From Paracoccus rhizosphaerae (GTDB taxonomy: Bacteria; Pseudomonadota; Alphaproteobacteria; Rhodobacterales; Rhodobacteraceae), in contig NZ_JAOTBE010000005.1 in the NCBI RefSeq assembly GCF_026162645.1, positions 1 through 64,000 on the forward strand: a stretch of DNA of 64,000 nucleotides, read 5' to 3'. A program made the translations under genes and the position numbers. This document shows, piece by piece, positions 27,538 through 36,718 of this stretch; positions within the stretch are counted from its first letter, which is position 1; the number at the start of each line of letters is the position of its first letter. The notes under the pieces were generated by a model that was given only the letters and a program-made list of their open reading frames with translations, had not been told where the DNA came from and did no database searches.

Positions 27538-28794
27538 TCACGTTGCCGGGTCGGGGCGGGCGCGGGACATCTGGCGGATCGTGGCGAAGATCACGTCGAT
27601 GCCGCGGGCGAGTTGAGCGAAATCCGTCCACTCCTCGGGCGCATGAGAGATGCCGCCTCGGCTGGGGACGAAGACCAACCCGGTGGGGGCGAAGCGCGCC
27701 ATGATCATGGCATCATGCCCCGCACCGCTGACCATCTCGCGCTGCGACAGCCCCAGAGCTTCGGCCTGCGCGGACAGCGCGGCATGGATCTGTGCCGACA
27801 TCGGCGTCGGCGGGGCATACAGCTGCTGCTCCACGTCGCAGGTCAGGCCGTTCCCGGCTGCCCGTGCGGCGGCTGCGCGCGTCATCTCGATCAGGCGCAT
27901 GACATCGTCCTCCTGCGGGGCGCGCAGATCGACGGTGAAGCTGACCAGATCCGGGATCACGTTGGCGCCGCCCGGCAGCACCTCCAGCTTGCCGACCGTC
28001 AGGACGGAGCCGCGACCCACCTGCCGCGCCAGATCGGGCAGCTGCGACAGGATCGCCACCGCGCCGGTCAGCGCGTCCTGCCGTGCATCCATGGGCGTTG
28101 TGCCGGCGTGACCGGCCTTGCCGCGGACCGTCACCTTCAGCTGGGCCAGCCCGACGATCCGGTCGACGATGGCGACGTCCTTGCGCTCGGCCTCGAGCAC
28201 GGGACCCTGCTCGATATGCAGTTCCAAGAAGGCGTGGACCGAGCCGGGCTGAAGCACCGCCTGCCCCGCCTGCAACGGGTCGAGGCCGAAGGCAGTCATC
28301 GCCTCGGCCGCCGAAACGCCATCGTCGTCGCGCAGGTCGTGAAGGCTGGCTGCGTCAAGCTGGCCGGTCAGCAGCCGCGACCCCATCAGGCCGCCACCGA
28401 AACGGGAGCCCTCCTCCTCGATCAGGGCGATCACCTCGATAGGACGTTCCGGAACAAGACCCAGGTCGCGGAACAGGAACGCGGTCTCCAGCCCCGCGAC
28501 GACGCCTGCGGGGCCGTCGAAGCGCCCCCCGTTCGGAACCGAATCCAGGTGCGAGCCGACAAGGATCGGCGCCAAGTCGGGCTGCGACCCCTCGATCCGG
28601 CCGAAGACATTGCCGACCGCATCCTGGCGCACCGAGAGGCCCCCCTGCAGCATCTGGTCGATGACGTAATCACGCGCGCCCGCATATTCCGGGCTATAGG
28701 TCAGGCGCGTCGTGCCCTGCCCCGGCGTCGCGTTGAACTGGTCGATCCCCTGGATCATCGCCTCGACGCGCGCGACATCTGCATAACCGGTCAT
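27538..28794 (-). CDS. M20-family Zn-dependent amidohydrolase (N-carbamoyl-amino acid / allantoate type)
   Basis: 418 residues. Di-metal site: HxD in VGSHLDSVPNGGRFDG, the bridging Glu pair in IEEEGSRFGGG, a His in LELHIEQGPVLE and the last His in SGAGHDAMIMA. The lid/dimer domain has KVTVRGKAGHAGTTPMD. This is the hydantoinase/carbamoylase subgroup (HyuC/AllC/beta-ureidopropionase), which hydrolyses N-carbamoyl compounds in the cytoplasm; the exact substrate is open. The start overlaps the upstream membrane protein by 4 bases, so the substrate is probably brought in by that protein. Confidence 0.9.
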   Translation of the reverse strand: MTGYADVARVEAMIQGIDQFNATPGQGTTRLTYSPEYAGARDYVIDQMLQGGLSVRQDAVGNVFGRIEGSQPDLAPILVGSHLDSVPNGGRFDGPAGVVAGLETAFLFRDLGLVPERPIEVIALIEEEGSRFGGGLMGSRLLTGQLDAASLHDLRDDDGVSAAEAMTAFGLDPLQAGQAVLQPGSVHAFLELHIEQGPVLEAERKDVAIVDRIVGLAQLKVTVRGKAGHAGTTPMDARQDALTGAVAILSQLPDLARQVGRGSVLTVGKLEVLPGGANVIPDLVSFTVDLRAPQEDDVMRLIEMTRAAAARAAGNGLTCDVEQQLYAPPTPMSAQIHAALSAQAEALGLSQREMVSGAGHDAMIMARFAPTGLVFVPSRGGISHAPEEWTDFAQLARGIDVIFATIRQMSRARPDPAT

Positions 28795-29978
28795 GCGATC
28801 AACCCCACGAAGATACCCGCCAGGACGACCGAGACCATCGTCACGGTCACGAAACCCGCCACCAGCATCGGTGGCAGCAGATGCGCGGTCAACACCTCGC
28901 GCTCGGACGCGTCGTCGGTCAGCGTGTCGATCACGTCCTTGGTGATGATGTAGTCCGCCGGAAACCCGTAAAGCGCGGTCAGCGAACAGGCAAAGGCCAT
29001 CGCCGGCGTCGCACCCAGGATCCGCCCCACGATGAACGAGGCGACATACATGCCGACCAGACCGATGCCGATGATTGCGACCAGCGGGACGGCCAGGTCC
29101 AGCAGCATCTCGGGGGTAGCGCGCTTCAAGCCGTCGAAGATGAAGACCATCAGGATCAGGATGGTGAAGCCGAAGGCGTTGGACTTGCGCAGCGGCTCAC
29201 GCTCGAGCAGCCCGACCGACGTGGCGATGACGCCGAAGATCAGACACAGCACGAAGGGGCTGACCGCGAAGGCGGGCTTGACCAGTTCCGACACACCCCA
29301 GGCAGCCAAGGCGACGGCACCGAGGCGCAGCAGCTTGAAATAGACGGTGTCATAGGCCACCGGCATGGCGCCGAACAGGCGCGGCGGGCGCGGGACTTCG
29401 GTCGTTTCGGCCTGCGGTGCCTTGGCGCTCCAGCGGCCTTCGCGGTGCAGCGACAGGACGCGCCGCCCCTCTCGCTTGAGCATGATGGCTGTCAGCGGAT
29501 AGCCTGCGAAGCCCTGCATGACATAGATCAGGATGGCCAGCACCGACAGCGCCTGCAGCCCCGCATCGGCGGCCGCCTGCGACATGATCAGCGACGCGAC
29601 GACCCCGCCCACCAGCGGCGGCGTGCCCACGACGACGGTCTGCCAGTCCAGCACCAGAAGCCCGGCCGTGAACAGCAGCGCCACGATCCCGGCGATGCCC
29701 GACAGCGCGATGACCACCGTCCGCCACTGCCGCCCCAGTTCCTTCACCGACAGCAGCGTGCCCATGTTGGTGATCAGCAGGTACATCGCCAGGAAGACGA
29801 TCGGCGTCTGGAAGCCGGCGGTCTGAACAATGTCCTCGGGGAAGAAGGTCCAGTAGCCTGCGAGGAACAGGATCGCGCAGACGAAGACCGACGGAAGCCA
29901 TGACCGGGTCCGGGTCGAGACGACGTCGCCGATCCACAGGATCAGCGAAAGAAGCGAGAAGGCCAGCAATTGCGGCAT
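28791..29978 (-). CDS. Polytopic membrane protein, probable transporter
   Basis: 395 residues with about 11 hydrophobic segments and a hydrophilic central loop (LKREGRRVLSLHREG to RPPRLFGAMP). I do not recognise the family with certainty; the two-fold layout with glycine-rich re-entrant-looking parts (GTPPLVGGVVASLIMSQAAA and ALYGFPADYIITKDV) recalls Na+-coupled GltS-type carriers. Co-transcribed and overlapping with the M20 amidohydrolase, and divergent from a MarR regulator, so import of that enzyme's substrate is the natural guess. Confidence 0.7.
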   Translation of the reverse strand: MPQLLAFSLLSLILWIGDVVSTRTRSWLPSVFVCAILFLAGYWTFFPEDIVQTAGFQTPIVFLAMYLLITNMGTLLSVKELGRQWRTVVIALSGIAGIVALLFTAGLLVLDWQTVVVGTPPLVGGVVASLIMSQAAADAGLQALSVLAILIYVMQGFAGYPLTAIMLKREGRRVLSLHREGRWSAKAPQAETTEVPRPPRLFGAMPVAYDTVYFKLLRLGAVALAAWGVSELVKPAFAVSPFVLCLIFGVIATSVGLLEREPLRKSNAFGFTILILMVFIFDGLKRATPEMLLDLAVPLVAIIGIGLVGMYVASFIVGRILGATPAMAFACSLTALYGFPADYIITKDVIDTLTDDASEREVLTAHLLPPMLVAGFVTVTMVSVVLAGIFVGLIA

Positions 29979-30068
29979 GGGTCCAAGCCTTTCGGGTCAG
30001 ATTATTTCAAGACGCGCGGCGGCAGGACGCCATGAAGCGTGGCTGCGCCAGCCGTCGTGGCAACATTG

Positions 30069-30099
30069 ATCCATCTGGATATAGTTCGCAATGCGCAAT
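30069..30099. promoter_or_regulatory. Possible regulator sites between the transporter/M20 operon and marR
   Basis: In the 171-base divergent gap there is an inverted repeat ATCCA-TC-TGGAT (30069-30080) and a direct repeat CGCAAT / GCGCAAT (30087-30099). Either could be the MarR protein's operator; neither is long. Confidence 0.3.
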
Positions 30100-30149
30100 T
30101 GTGACGCCCTGCCGAAAGCGCCAGAGTGGGGCCGTGCAAGGGGACGACG

Positions 30150-30626
30150 ATGCCTGACAGGATGCTTGACGAACTGCTGGGATCTGACCTGCAGGAACTG
30201 ATGTCGGTCAGCTATATCGTGCTGGCGAACAACCAGGTCACGAACCGGCACATCGAACGGCGCTATCGGATGCCCGTGCAGTGCTGGTCGGCGCTCTATG
30301 TAATCGACCGGTTTCCGGGACTTCTGGCGCGGGACGTGCAGCGGTTGCTGCCGCGCCCGCAGAATACCATCAGCCGCGCGGTGTCGCTGCTGCAGTCGCG
30401 CGAACTGATCCGGATCGAGGACGACCCCCATGACGGGCGCGCCAAGCGCCTCCACCCGACCGCCGAGGGCACCGCGCTGCTGGCGGAGATCCTGGCCACG
30501 GCGCGGGCCCGCCAGGCCGAGGTCTTCGGTGTCCTGACGGAGGATGAGCGGCGCCAGTTCGTGGCGCTTTGCCACAAGATCGCCGCCGGGCCGCTTCTGA
30601 CGCGGTCCGAAGCGATGCCGGATTAG
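30150..30626 (+). CDS. MarR-family transcriptional regulator
   Basis: 158 residues from ATG 30150, preceded by AGGGGA. Winged helix: RYRMPVQCWSALYVIDRFPG, recognition helix ARDVQRLLPRPQNTISRAVSLLQ and wing DDPHDGRAKRLHPTAEG. The DxRxxRxxLT-like wing motif is the MarR signature. Divergent from the transporter/M20 amidohydrolase operon, which it probably represses until a ligand binds. Its stop overlaps the convergent molybdoenzyme gene by 4 bases. Confidence 0.9.
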   Translation: MPDRMLDELLGSDLQELMSVSYIVLANNQVTNRHIERRYRMPVQCWSALYVIDRFPGLLARDVQRLLPRPQNTISRAVSLLQSRELIRIEDDPHDGRAKRLHPTAEGTALLAEILATARARQAEVFGVLTEDERRQFVALCHKIAAGPLLTRSEAMPD

Positions 30627-32908
30627 GCAAGACGCACCGGGATGCCCTTGGACGCGGGCGTCTTCGACAGCAGGTCGTGGCGGGACAGCGGCGACAGCGG
30701 GTTCAGTTCGGGGAAATACCCGGCGATGCAGCCTCGCGGCAGGTCGTAGGCCACGATCCGCAGCCCGTCCACGCGGCGCGGCACCCCGTCATCGGCGGCT
30801 CCCGTCAGGGCGATGCGCTGGCCCGGCCGCAGGCCCTCGGCCTCGATGTCGTCGGGCGACATCATCACCAGCATGCGGTCGCCCTCGATCCCGCGCAGGC
30901 GATCCGACATGCCATAGATCGTCGTGTTGAACTGGTCGTTCGACCGCAGCGTCATCAGCCGGTACACGCCGTCGCCGTCAGCCAGGCCGGTAGCGTCCAG
31001 ATCGGCGGGCACGGTGAACTGCGCCTTGCCGGTCTCGGTCTTCCAGACTCGCTCGCGCGCGGGGTTGCCGCGATAGAAGCCGCCGGGCTGGTTCATCCGG
31101 GCCTCGAAATCGTGGAATTCGTCAGGATAGGTCGCCTCGATCAGCGACCGGACCTGGACGTAATCCCCCGACCAGTCGTCCCAGGCCAGCCGCGGGTTCG
31201 CCTGGACGGTCGCGGCGGCCAGCCCTGCAACGATCGCGACCTCTGACTTCAGATGCGGGCTGGCGGGCTCGCGCTTGCCGATCGAGCCATAGATGTGGCT
31301 GAAGCTGTCTTCCATGGTGATCTGCTGGCTGGTGCCGTTCTGAAGGTCCTCCTCGGACCGTACGAGGCAGGGCAGCAGCCATGCGGACCGGCCCGGCATC
31401 AGGTGCGTCCGGTTCAGGCGCGTGGCGATGTGGACGGTCAGCGGCATTCGGCCCCAGACCTCGGTCACCCGGTCCTGATCGGGCACCGCCCGCGCCAAGT
31501 TGCCGCCCAAGCCAACATAGCCCTGCGCCTGGCCCGCCAGCAGCGCCTCGACGAATTCGACGGTATTCCAGCCGGGCTCCTCGGGCGGCTCGATCCCGAA
31601 CATCTCGCGCAGCTTGTCGTTCGGGACAAGCTTGGGCTTTTCAGTGATGCCGACAGTGCGCTGACCCTGGACGTTGGAATGACCGCGCACCGGCGAACAT
31701 CCCGCGCCTTTCCGCCCGATGTTCCCGCGCAGCAGCAGCAGGTTCACCAGCGCGCCGATCGCGTCCGAGCCGTGGACATGCTGCGTGACGCCCATGCCAT
31801 AGATGCCGATGACGGCCTTGGAGCGGGCATAGAGGGTGCCGACGCCTTCCATCTCGGCACGTGAAAGGCCGCTGACGGCCTCCAGCCGACCCCAGGGCGT
31901 CGCGCGGACCCAGTCCATCCACTCGTCCAGCCCGGCGCAATGTTCGGCCAGGAAGGCGTGGTCTAGGACGCCACCATCGGTATCCTCCAGCGCAAGAACG
32001 TGCTTGGCGATGCCGGTCAGGGCCGCGATATCCCCGCCCGTCCGCACCTGCAGGTAGCGGTCCGAAATCTCGGTCGGCGCTCCCAGGCTCATCTGCCAGG
32101 GGTTCTGCGGGTTCGCGAACTCCAGCAGCCCCTTCTCGCGCAGCGGGTTGATCGCGACGATGTGGCATCCCCGCTCGGCCGCCTTCTGGAACGGGTGCAG
32201 GATGCGGGGGCTGTTGGTGCCGGGATTCTGGCCAACATGGATGATCATGTCGCAATGTTCCAGATCGTCCAGCACACAGGTCCCGACGGGCGATCCAATC
32301 ACCTTCTTCAGCCCGACCGAGGTGGTCTCGTGGCACATGTTCGAACTGTCGGGCAGGTTCGTGTGCCCGTAGGCGCGGGCGAACAGCCCATAGAGATAGG
32401 ACGCCTCGAGCCCCGCCTTGCCCGAGACGTAGAACGTCACCTTCTTGGGGTCCAGCCGCCGCAACTCGGCGCCGATGGCGGCGAAAGCCTCGTCCCAGCT
32501 CGTTTCGACATAGCGGTCGCTGGCGGCGTCATAGCGCATGGGATGCGTCAGGCGGCCCTGACGCTCCAGGTCGTGCTCCTCCCATGTGACCAGGTCGGAC
32601 ACCTTGTGATCGCGGAAGAAGTCCGGCCCGCAGCGGGCGGTTGTCAGGTCCCACAGCGTGGCCTTCGCACCGTTCTCGCAGAACTCGGCCACGTGCGGGT
32701 TTGGCGGCTTGGCCCATGCGCAAGAGCAGCACATGTAGCCGCCGGGCTTGTTCTGCCTCTTCAGCGTCTGAAGCGCGCCGGGGCTGCTGCGCGCCGTCTT
32801 GGCGACCTTCGCCATGCCCTCGGCCGAACCCCAGCCGCCCACCGGCCCGTCATAACCTGCGACGGGAATGTCGGCGGCTGCATCTTCCTCGGATAGGTCC
32901 TTGGCCAT
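30623..32908 (-). CDS. FdhF/YdeP-family molybdopterin oxidoreductase
   Basis: 761 residues from ATG 32908. The N-terminal CCSCAWAKPPNPHVAEFCENGA motif (shown here as CCSC...CENG) is typical of YdeP-type proteins and could hold an Fe-S cluster. Bis-MGD cofactor stretches follow: ICxxMGVTQH-like YGMGVTQHVHGSDA, LLLLRGNIGRKGAGCSPVRG, and the C-terminal MoCo dinucleotide domain (LRSNDQFNTTIYG). No selenocysteine codon; family members have unclear function (E. coli YdeP is tied to acid resistance). No signal peptide, so cytoplasmic. Follows paoC with a 38-base gap. Confidence 0.88.
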   Translation of the reverse strand: MAKDLSEEDAAADIPVAGYDGPVGGWGSAEGMAKVAKTARSSPGALQTLKRQNKPGGYMCCSCAWAKPPNPHVAEFCENGAKATLWDLTTARCGPDFFRDHKVSDLVTWEEHDLERQGRLTHPMRYDAASDRYVETSWDEAFAAIGAELRRLDPKKVTFYVSGKAGLEASYLYGLFARAYGHTNLPDSSNMCHETTSVGLKKVIGSPVGTCVLDDLEHCDMIIHVGQNPGTNSPRILHPFQKAAERGCHIVAINPLREKGLLEFANPQNPWQMSLGAPTEISDRYLQVRTGGDIAALTGIAKHVLALEDTDGGVLDHAFLAEHCAGLDEWMDWVRATPWGRLEAVSGLSRAEMEGVGTLYARSKAVIGIYGMGVTQHVHGSDAIGALVNLLLLRGNIGRKGAGCSPVRGHSNVQGQRTVGITEKPKLVPNDKLREMFGIEPPEEPGWNTVEFVEALLAGQAQGYVGLGGNLARAVPDQDRVTEVWGRMPLTVHIATRLNRTHLMPGRSAWLLPCLVRSEEDLQNGTSQQITMEDSFSHIYGSIGKREPASPHLKSEVAIVAGLAAATVQANPRLAWDDWSGDYVQVRSLIEATYPDEFHDFEARMNQPGGFYRGNPARERVWKTETGKAQFTVPADLDATGLADGDGVYRLMTLRSNDQFNTTIYGMSDRLRGIEGDRMLVMMSPDDIEAEGLRPGQRIALTGAADDGVPRRVDGLRIVAYDLPRGCIAGYFPELNPLSPLSRHDLLSKTPASKGIPVRLA

Positions 32909-32946
32909 CGGGGTCACCTTCGGCTGTGGGCAAGCGGGTTGCCGTT

Positions 32947-35157
32947 TCAGGTCGGGCCGGCGAAGGGATCGGGCAGATCCGCCAGCAGCTTGTCGGGGGT
33001 CATCGGAAAGTCCCGCAGCCGGACGCCACAGGCGTTGTAGATGGCATTGGCCACCGCGCCTGCCGCGCCGCAAATGCCCAGCTCTCCCACACCCTTGGCC
33101 TGCAGGGGCGAGGCCGCGGCATCGCGTTCCTCGATCAGCAGGACCTCCATTTCGGGTATGTCGCGGTGGACGGGGACGTGATATTCGGCCAGGTCGTGGT
33201 TGGTCAGGTGGCCGTCGCGGTGGTCGAATTGCAACTCCTCGGTCAGGGCCATGCCGATACCCCAGACCATGCCGCCCAGGCACTGCGACCGGGCGGTCTT
33301 GGCGTTCAGCACGCGGCCGAAGCCGAAGGCGCCGGTCATGCGGCGGACCCGCGTCTCTCCGGTGAAGGCATTGACCGCGACCTCGCAGAAGAAGGCGCCA
33401 TAGGTGGCCTGCTTGACCTTCTCCATCAGCTCACCGGGCTCGATCCGCCCGATCCTGGCGATGTCGCCGTCCATCAAGTCGGTCACAGGACGCGGCTCGG
33501 TTCCCTCGACCCAGGCCATGCCGTCGCGCAACTGCAGGTCGTCCGGCGCACAGTTCAGGCCGCGGGCCAGTTCCGCCCGGATCGCCTCGCAGGCCCGGAA
33601 GACGGCGGACCCGGTCGAGCTTGCGGCCCAGCTGCCGCCGGACCCGGCGCCCTGCGGGAACAGGCTGTCGCCCAAATGGACGCTCGTGCGCTCGATGGGC
33701 TGGCCCAGCATCTCGGCCGCGATCTGGCCAAGGATGGCATAGCTGCCGGTGCCGATGTCAGTCTGGTCGGTCTCCACCAGAACCGTGCCGTCGCCGCGAA
33801 GGGTCACGCGCGCCTCGGCCTTCGCCAGGATGTTGACGCGGGCGGCCGAGGCCATGCCCATGCCGATCCACCATTCGCCTTCGCGCTGCTGGCACGGCAA
33901 AGGCCTGCGACGGTCCCACCCGAAGGCGCGGGCGCCGGCGTCCAGCGCCTCGACAAGCTTGCGCGAAGAATAGGGGGTGCCCTCGCCCGGCACCTGATCC
34001 GGCACATTGCGCTTGCGCAGCTCGACCGGGTCCAGATGAAGCGCGACGGCCAGCTCGTCCATGGCGGATTCCAGTGCCGGCATGCCCACGGCTTCACCCG
34101 GTGCCCGCACCGATCCGGCGGTCAGCCGGTTGATGCGCGAGATGTTCAGTGTCAGCCGCCTGTTTTCTCCGCCATAGAGGAACTGCGTCGCCTGCAAAAC
34201 GGGCTCCGAAAACGACTCCTCGGGCAGGTTCGACACGAAGGCCTCGTGGCCCAAGGCGGTCAGGCGACCGTCGGAGTCAGCGCCAAGGCGGATGCGCTGC
34301 ACGGTCTCGGACCGCCGCATGACCGCCTGGAAGACCTGCTGACGGGTCATCACGACCCGTACCGGGCGGCCCAGCTGCCGCGACGCGATGGTCGCCGCCA
34401 CCGCCTCGTGAGAGATGCCAAGTTTCGACCCGAACCCCCCGCCGACATAGGCCGACACGATCCGCACCCTGTCTGACGGGATGCCGACGCTGTCGGCCAG
34501 TTCGTCGACGTTGTACTTGACCATCTGCAGGCTGCCATGCAGCGTCAGGCTGTCGCCGTCCCACTCCGCGATGGCGGCATGCGGCTCCATCGCGGCGCTG
34601 GCGTGGCCGGGCGTGGTGTAAGTCACGTCCACCACATGGGCCGCATCCTTCAGCGCCCCCTCCAGATCGCCGTTCTCGGTCGGGTCCTTGGCCGGTTCGG
34701 CCCGGCCGGGCGAGGGCACCAGGACCGCCTTCGACGACTGGTCGTCATATTCGACGACAAGGGCCTTCGCAGCATGGGTCGCCTGTTCGAACGTCTCGGC
34801 CACCACCAGCGCGATGGGCTGCAGCGGGAACTCCACCTGCCGCACGTCCTGCATGGGCGCCTCTCCGGCGCCGCCCTGCGCGGCACGGCGCAGCATCTCG
34901 GGGGCCGAAAACACCGCCAGAACGCCCGGCATGCCCAGAACTGCGTCACGGTTGATCGCCTTCACGCGGCCCTTGGTGATTGTCGCGCCGACAAGGACGC
35001 CTTCGGCGCAATCGGGGCGGTCGTATTCAGCGGCATAGGGCGCCTGCCCGGCCACCTTCAGGCGCCCTTCTGGACGGTCCAGCGGCTGTCCGATCACACC
35101 CTGACGGGTCTGATCCAGCAGGTTGCGATCGTCGGGGCTGTCATAGCTGTCCTTCAT
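32947..35157 (-). CDS. paoC: Aldehyde oxidoreductase-type molybdenum subunit (PaoC-like)
   Basis: 736 residues, close to E. coli PaoC. Large subunit of the xanthine-dehydrogenase family that holds the molybdopterin cofactor and the active site. Seen: the GVIGQPLDRPEGRLKVAGQA start, YVGGGFGSK, the MCD-binding GGSWAASSTGSAVF and the active-site glutamate region KGVGELGICGAAGAVANA near the C-terminus. YGGENRRLTLNISRI is PaoC-specific. It follows paoB by 2 bases. No XdhC/PaoD-type cofactor maturase is present in the window. Confidence 0.9.
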   Translation of the reverse strand: MKDSYDSPDDRNLLDQTRQGVIGQPLDRPEGRLKVAGQAPYAAEYDRPDCAEGVLVGATITKGRVKAINRDAVLGMPGVLAVFSAPEMLRRAAQGGAGEAPMQDVRQVEFPLQPIALVVAETFEQATHAAKALVVEYDDQSSKAVLVPSPGRAEPAKDPTENGDLEGALKDAAHVVDVTYTTPGHASAAMEPHAAIAEWDGDSLTLHGSLQMVKYNVDELADSVGIPSDRVRIVSAYVGGGFGSKLGISHEAVAATIASRQLGRPVRVVMTRQQVFQAVMRRSETVQRIRLGADSDGRLTALGHEAFVSNLPEESFSEPVLQATQFLYGGENRRLTLNISRINRLTAGSVRAPGEAVGMPALESAMDELAVALHLDPVELRKRNVPDQVPGEGTPYSSRKLVEALDAGARAFGWDRRRPLPCQQREGEWWIGMGMASAARVNILAKAEARVTLRGDGTVLVETDQTDIGTGSYAILGQIAAEMLGQPIERTSVHLGDSLFPQGAGSGGSWAASSTGSAVFRACEAIRAELARGLNCAPDDLQLRDGMAWVEGTEPRPVTDLMDGDIARIGRIEPGELMEKVKQATYGAFFCEVAVNAFTGETRVRRMTGAFGFGRVLNAKTARSQCLGGMVWGIGMALTEELQFDHRDGHLTNHDLAEYHVPVHRDIPEMEVLLIEERDAAASPLQAKGVGELGICGAAGAVANAIYNACGVRLRDFPMTPDKLLADLPDPFAGPT

Positions 35158-35159
35158 GG

Positions 35160-36122
35160 TCACTCCGCAGTGGCTTCGGCCAGCACGGCAGCCAAGGTGC
35201 GGCGCGCCAGCGGGATCTTGAAGTCGTTGCCGCCCTGACCCTCTGCGCCTTCCAGCAGCAGGTCGGCGGCCTTGTCGAACAGCGCCTTCGAGGGTGTCTC
35301 GCCCACCAGCAGGCTGTCGACGCGCGGGTCGATCCAGGGCTTGTGCGCGACGCCGCCGAAGGCCAGCTTCGCCTGCGCGATGGCACCGTCCTGCATGCGC
35401 AGGACCGCCGCCACGGACACCAGCGCGAAGGCATAGGATGCCCTGTCCCGGACCTTGCGGTAGATCTGCCGCGCCTCGACCGGCGCCGGCAGCAGGACGG
35501 CAGTGATGACCTCTCCGACCTCCAGCACGTTGTCGCGTGAGGGATCTTCGCCGGGCAGGCGGTGGAAGTCGGCTACCGGAATGTGGCGGGTGCCGCCCGG
35601 ACCTTCGATCTCGACCTGGGCGCCGAGGGCGGCCAGCGCCACGGCCATGTCGCCGGGATAGGTGGCGATGCAGGCGTCCGACGTACCCAGGATCGCATGG
35701 TTGCGGTTGATCCCGCCGATGGCCGCGCACCCGGACCCCGGCTGCCGCTTGTTACAGGCAGAGCGGTTGTCCATGAAATAGCTGCACCGTGTGCGCTGGC
35801 AGAGGTTCCCCGCCGTAGTGGCTTTGTTGCGCAATTGCGGGCTGGCTCCCGCCAGAATCGCCCGTGACAAGAGCGGCCAGCCGCGCCGCACGGCAGGATC
35901 GGCGGCACAGGCGGCATTGGTGACCAGCGCTCCGATGCGCAGGCCGTCGCCTTCGGGTACAATCTCGTTCAGGCCGATCCGCGTGATGTCCACCAATGCC
36001 GAAGGCGTCTCGACCTCCAGCTTCATCAGGTCCAGCAGGTTCGTCCCGCCGGCAATAAGGCAGCCCGATGCGCCTATGGCATCCGACAGGTCGGTGGCGC
36101 GGGCATAGTCGAAGGCCTTCAT
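35160..36122 (-). CDS. paoB: Aldehyde oxidoreductase-type FAD-binding subunit (PaoB-like)
   Basis: 320 residues. FAD-binding CO-dehydrogenase-flavoprotein fold (CLIAGGTNLLDLMKLEVE; GASPQLRNKATTAGN). The loop with four cysteines CQRTRCSYFMDNRSAC...GC carries the additional [4Fe-4S] cluster that marks the PaoB subgroup and is absent from ordinary xanthine dehydrogenases. Overlaps paoA by 4 bases (ATGA). Transfers electrons between the Mo/2Fe-2S part and the acceptor. Confidence 0.92.
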   Translation of the reverse strand: MKAFDYARATDLSDAIGASGCLIAGGTNLLDLMKLEVETPSALVDITRIGLNEIVPEGDGLRIGALVTNAACAADPAVRRGWPLLSRAILAGASPQLRNKATTAGNLCQRTRCSYFMDNRSACNKRQPGSGCAAIGGINRNHAILGTSDACIATYPGDMAVALAALGAQVEIEGPGGTRHIPVADFHRLPGEDPSRDNVLEVGEVITAVLLPAPVEARQIYRKVRDRASYAFALVSVAAVLRMQDGAIAQAKLAFGGVAHKPWIDPRVDSLLVGETPSKALFDKAADLLLEGAEGQGGNDFKIPLARRTLAAVLAEATAE

Positions 36123-36643
36123 GGCTTGGCCCCGCTTTCCATGACTTCCTTGATCGCGGTCAGGATGTTGGCATAGGCCCCGCAGCGGCAGAGGTTGCCG
36201 CTCATCCGTTCGCGGATCTCCTCGTCGTCCAGATGCACCCTGCCCGCCACATCTTCCGAAGCAAAGCTGGGCCAGCCCTCGCGGATCTCCTCCATCATGG
36301 CGGCGGCGGAACAGATCTGGCCGGGGGTGCAATAGCCGCACTGGAAGCCGTCGTGCGACACGAAGGCCTTTTGCAGCGCCGACAGATTGTCCGCCGCGCC
36401 CAGGCCCTCGATGGTGGTGACCTCGTCTCCGTCATGCATCACGGCGAGGCTAAGGCAGGAATTGATCCGGCGTCCGTTCACCATCACGGTGCAGGCGCCG
36501 CATTGGCCGTGGTCGCAGCCCTTCTTGGTGCCAGTCAGGCCAAGGTCGCGGCGCAGGAAGTCCAGAAGGCTGCGCCGGACATCGCCGTCGAATTCATAGG
36601 TGACGCCGTTGACGGCAATCCTGGCTGCGGGGCTTTGCGCCAT
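36119..36643 (-). CDS. paoA: Aldehyde oxidoreductase-type 2Fe-2S subunit (PaoA-like)
   Basis: 174 residues from ATG 36643, which has GGAG at the right distance. The ATG at 36655 is less well placed. Two [2Fe-2S] clusters: plant-type GCDHGQCGACTVMVNGRRINSC (C43, C48, C51 and the distal Cys) and the helical-domain CGYCTPGQ with CRCGAYAN. Unlike E. coli PaoA there is no Tat signal, so the complex should stay in the cytoplasm. It oxidises aldehydes or N-heterocycles with PaoB and PaoC. Confidence 0.92.
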   Translation of the reverse strand: MAQSPAARIAVNGVTYEFDGDVRRSLLDFLRRDLGLTGTKKGCDHGQCGACTVMVNGRRINSCLSLAVMHDGDEVTTIEGLGAADNLSALQKAFVSHDGFQCGYCTPGQICSAAAMMEEIREGWPSFASEDVAGRVHLDDEEIRERMSGNLCRCGAYANILTAIKEVMESGAKP

Positions 36644-36718
36644 CGGCTGCTCCATGGTCCGCTTGCTGGGTACCCGAAGCAACGTGTCGCAAAGGAGGGC
36701 GGTTCCATCCGCCTCCGT

